Below, piece after piece: positions 25,777-28,546 of a DNA stretch of 28,546 nt (its first letter is position 1; every line of letters starts with the position of its first letter). The DNA is from Pilasporangium apinafurcum (taxonomy: Eukaryota > Oomycota > Peronosporomycetes > Pythiales > Pythiaceae): positions 1-28,546 of the forward strand of contig BCKE01000089.1 of the NCBI GenBank assembly GCA_001600495.1. Direction: 5' to 3'. A program made the position numbers and the translations under genes. The notes under the pieces were generated by a model. The model was given only the letters and a program-made list of their open reading frames with translations, made no database searches and was not told where the DNA came from.

Positions 25777-28546
25777 ATGTTCCAGCCACTGCAAGGCGCA
25801 TTCTCCGACGATACTAGGGCTGTTTGCATTGGCAGTGGACGTTTTCTGGTACTATATTTTGTCACATTTTTAAGGTATTGATGGACAGCTTTTGATGGCA
25901 TAAGTTCGTCTGTTGTTGATCAATGATAGCGAGCGCTGTTGATACCGGTGCTCAATGGCGTGGGGAGTAATGTGATCGTGGCTCAAACGCGCAGCACGGA
26001 CTTTGCTACCACCTGCAGTCAGGCAAAGGGCGTGTACGAAGTGGACATCATCCAGCGTGATGGCAATGTTCATACAGAACAAGTGACGCTTGCAGGTAAC
26101 TAACGCAAAAGGTATAACTGAAGACGAGTCGACTGTATACTAAAAGTGTACTTTTTCGTTTATTAAATGTGTAGCGGTGGGTTCTTTAGGCGACGCAAAC
26201 GGTCGTGTTGCGTTCATGGAGCTGCCCAGCAAATTGCCGCTGCTGCAGTATATTGGTATGGGCGTCACGGAGAGCGGGATCGCAAAAGGCAGCAGTGCCA
26301 TCATTGCACTGACTGAATTCCTTTACCGTTGTTTCCAAGCGATTCCTGGTGCGTCTGTGATATCTTAGAGACATATGATTATGTACTCTTGTTTGATTCG
26401 TGACTATTTGGTACTGGATGCAGAAAATGTGCTCTCAGTAATCAACACCGATAATTTCCCGTCCAATGGATCTACCATTCGAACGTAAGTCTATATTTTA
26501 ACTGCTATATTACTTGTGTCATTTTTTAGTGATAATTTATTGTTGTGTTGCTAATGCGTCTGTATAGATTGGTGCTGGAGACGCAATGGAGCAATGGACC
26601 GAGCGATCTCACCGCATTCCATGCGTACTTGAACAGAAAAGTCCACTTCCACAACACCATGGTCGATCGCTTGACGTCCCATCGACCAACTGACACGCAT
26701 GTGCCATTGACAGAGCCTTTACCAACGAAAGCGTTGGTCATTGAAGACTTGCATGAGGTTTTGGACAAAGCGAAATTCAGCGCCTTACCCGGTGTGATCA
26801 TTCGCACGAAAGCTGGTGATCTTGAGCGTGACCATTTGCTCAAGCTCAGCGTGGCCAATGCAGTCCACACGGCGATGGTGTATATCTTGGCACTTTCACG
26901 TGTGAAGAACACTCGTCACTTGCAGGAACTTCCCATTGTCCGCGAGTTTTTGGATTTGCTTTTCAACAAGGATATCATCCCATCACTTGTGAGTCGTGGG
27001 ATCTCCAAGGAGGAAGTACAGAGTACGTACAATGAATGGATGAGCCGCGTGGAGCACAACTACTTCGGATTGGATCCTTTTTGGGTGGGGCAAAACGCGA
27101 TATTCAAGTATAATGTGCGGTTATTCAGTAGCGTGGCTGCACTGGTGGCCAAGGATGCCAACTATCGCCCCAGTATATTCATGGCGTATGCAACCGCCAT
27201 CATTTTGCGGTACTTGACGCCAGTACAAGAAGATTCCAAGAAGAATGTGACCACGGCTGTCTTTGTGGGTGAAATGGACCCGATTCAGGACCACACGCCC
27301 ATCTTCTCTACAACTGAGAAAACATGGGTATATGCGAACGGATTGACAGCAAATGTATCAACGGGGAAATATGAGTTCAACGATGGGGAAAACGGAAAAA
27401 TCGCAAAATTACTGCTTCATGCAAGCCGAAATGTGTTTGCCGCCAGCAAGAGCAGCAGTAACACCTTTACGAAACCTACCCAAGCCGAACCATCCTCCGA
27501 AGTATCCAGCGGTGTCGGTGTAGCAGTGGCCACGGTGCTTAGCTCAGTGAAGGATTTTGATTTGACCAACGAAGTCTACGCGTCGTTCGCAGCCGATGTC
27601 GCTGCGCTCTATCAGCGTATGATCTCTGGAAAGCAGAGTGCTCTGGAAACGTTGAGTGATGTGTTGCGCAATCACCACACCAGCGAGTACTTGAGCACGA
27701 AGGAGGAAGTCGCGGCGTATGTGCGCGAAGCGGTGGCGACTGTGAATGTGATTGATGTGCACACACATTTGTTCCCACCAACTCACGGGAAGTTGATGCT
27801 GTGGGGAATCAATGAGCTGCTCACATACCACTATCTGGTAGCGGAGTACATGATGACAGCCCCAATTGAGATTGAAGAGTTTAATACTTATTCAAAAGAG
27901 AAACAGGCTGAACTGATCTGGCAGCACTTGTTCATTGATCGATCCCCTATCTCGGAAGCCTGTCGGGGAGTGATCACAACCATCCAAGCACTTGGATTGG
28001 GCCATTTGATGGAAAAACGTGACTTGGCCGGTATCCAGGCGTGGTTCAAGGAACAAAACTCAGAAGAATACGTTGATACGGTCTTCCGACTCGCTGGTCT
28101 CAAGTATGCGGTGATGACCAACATCCCATTTGAGCCAGAAGAAGCGCGACATTGGTTGGGTGATCCGGCCAACAACACTGAGCCACCAAAATGGTCACGC
28201 AAGTACTTTCGCTCGGCGCTGCGTGTGGATCAGATCTTGTTAGGTGATTGGCAGTCAATGAAACCAGCGTTGGACGTGTTTCAATTGCCATACACTTTGG
28301 ACGGTGCGCGTGCGTATCTAGAGAAATGGATCAACATCATGCAGCCCGAATATTTCATGTCGAGTGTTCCCATTCACTTTGAGTATCCATCGGATGATGC
28401 ACCTGTGACCCCTGAGAACGAGTTACCTACCGGTGCAGATCTGTTGCTGAAGGTGTTGCTGCCACTGGCAGAAGCGAAGAAGCTGCCGATCGCACTGAAA
28501 TTCGATAGCGTGCGTCCTATCAACTCTCGTTTGGGTGTGGCGGGTG
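25777..28546 (+). CDS. Fused uronate/polyol dehydrogenase + uronate isomerase, rightward copy (3' end missing)
   Basis: Exons 25777-25848, 25930-26095, 26175-26348, 26424-26484 and 26568 to the window edge. Introns are 75-83 bp, at the same positions and phases as in the leftward copy. The start MFQPL is the first ATG after a possible Inr near 25634; codons upstream resemble the other copy, so a longer N-terminus is not excluded. Dehydrogenase half: AVCIGSGRFLRALLIPVLNG, IGMGVTESGI, NTDNFPSNG, KVHFHNTMVDRLTSH, and an intact K-x4-N-x2-H (KLSVANAVH). Isomerase half: VIDVHTHLFPP and onward, identical to the other copy. About 430 bp to the stop is missing. The Fanzor transposon ends 250 bp before the start codon and may affect expression. 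Confidence 0.85.
27358..28546 (+). repeat. Inverted repeat arm B (at least 1,189 bp)
   Basis: Partner of 15667-16855, with arms facing each other across 10,502 bp. Identity begins sharply at TCAACGGGGAAATATGAG (27358) and continues to the window end. Confidence 0.93.

Noticed and set aside
27539-28291. Minus-strand frames duplicating those at 15922-16674
   Set aside because: Antisense shadows present twice only because the underlying coding exon is duplicated in inverted orientation.

Overview
The window looks like nuclear DNA from an oomycete. Genes are compact and mostly intronless or have short GT-AG introns (about 60-106 bp). Several starts are preceded by the oomycete Inr/FPR core promoter (GCTCATTYYNCAWTTT type; the best copy is at 13447). 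A START-FYVE protein and a GH72-type glucan enzyme fit the same group. The draft quality, moderate GC and gene content would suit a white-rust (Albugo-like) genome, but that is only a guess.

Layout. At 1-49 (-) is the start of a small secreted Gly/Tyr-rich protein gene. A SpoU/TrmH-type RNA methyltransferase (973-1672, -) is divergent from a one-exon fusion of a BED zinc finger and hAT fragment with a zinc alcohol dehydrogenase (1954-4236, +). An apparently empty 2.3 kb follows, then a WRC-like Cys/His nuclear protein (6611-7321, +), a gene-poor AT-rich 2 kb, a GH72-like glucanosyltransferase (9381-10760, +), the ribosome-biogenesis WD40 protein Ytm1/WDR12 (11072-12472, +), and a probable small LAMTOR5/roadblock-like gene (12771-13094, -). 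The Gly/Tyr-rich gene family reappears at 13522-15003 (+), interrupted by an 865-base assembly gap whose flanks are identical for 95 bp.

The right half is organised around a large inverted duplication of a two-enzyme fusion gene: an N-terminal polyol/uronate dehydrogenase (UxaB/UxuB/mannitol-dehydrogenase type) joined to a C-terminal uronate isomerase (UxaC type). One copy runs leftward (15239-18465) and the other rightward (25777 to the window end). The reductase halves have diverged, but the isomerase halves appear identical at DNA level over at least 1,189 bp (15667-16855 versus 27358-28546). The leftward copy has lost the His of the K-x4-N-x2-H catalytic signature.

Between the two copies lie a 1,253-residue START-FYVE protein (18936-22697, -), a possible 150 bp MITE, and a 1,560 bp transposon (23964-25523). 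The transposon has TTAA target duplications and 13 bp CCTTTATT-type terminal repeats, both piggyBac hallmarks, yet its recognisable coding content is a Fanzor1 (eukaryotic TnpB-like, RNA-guided nuclease family) gene. That gene is disabled by a nonsense codon and by loss of the RuvC-I region. The transposon ends are elaborate palindromes; the one beside the Fanzor stop codon is a candidate guide-RNA scaffold.
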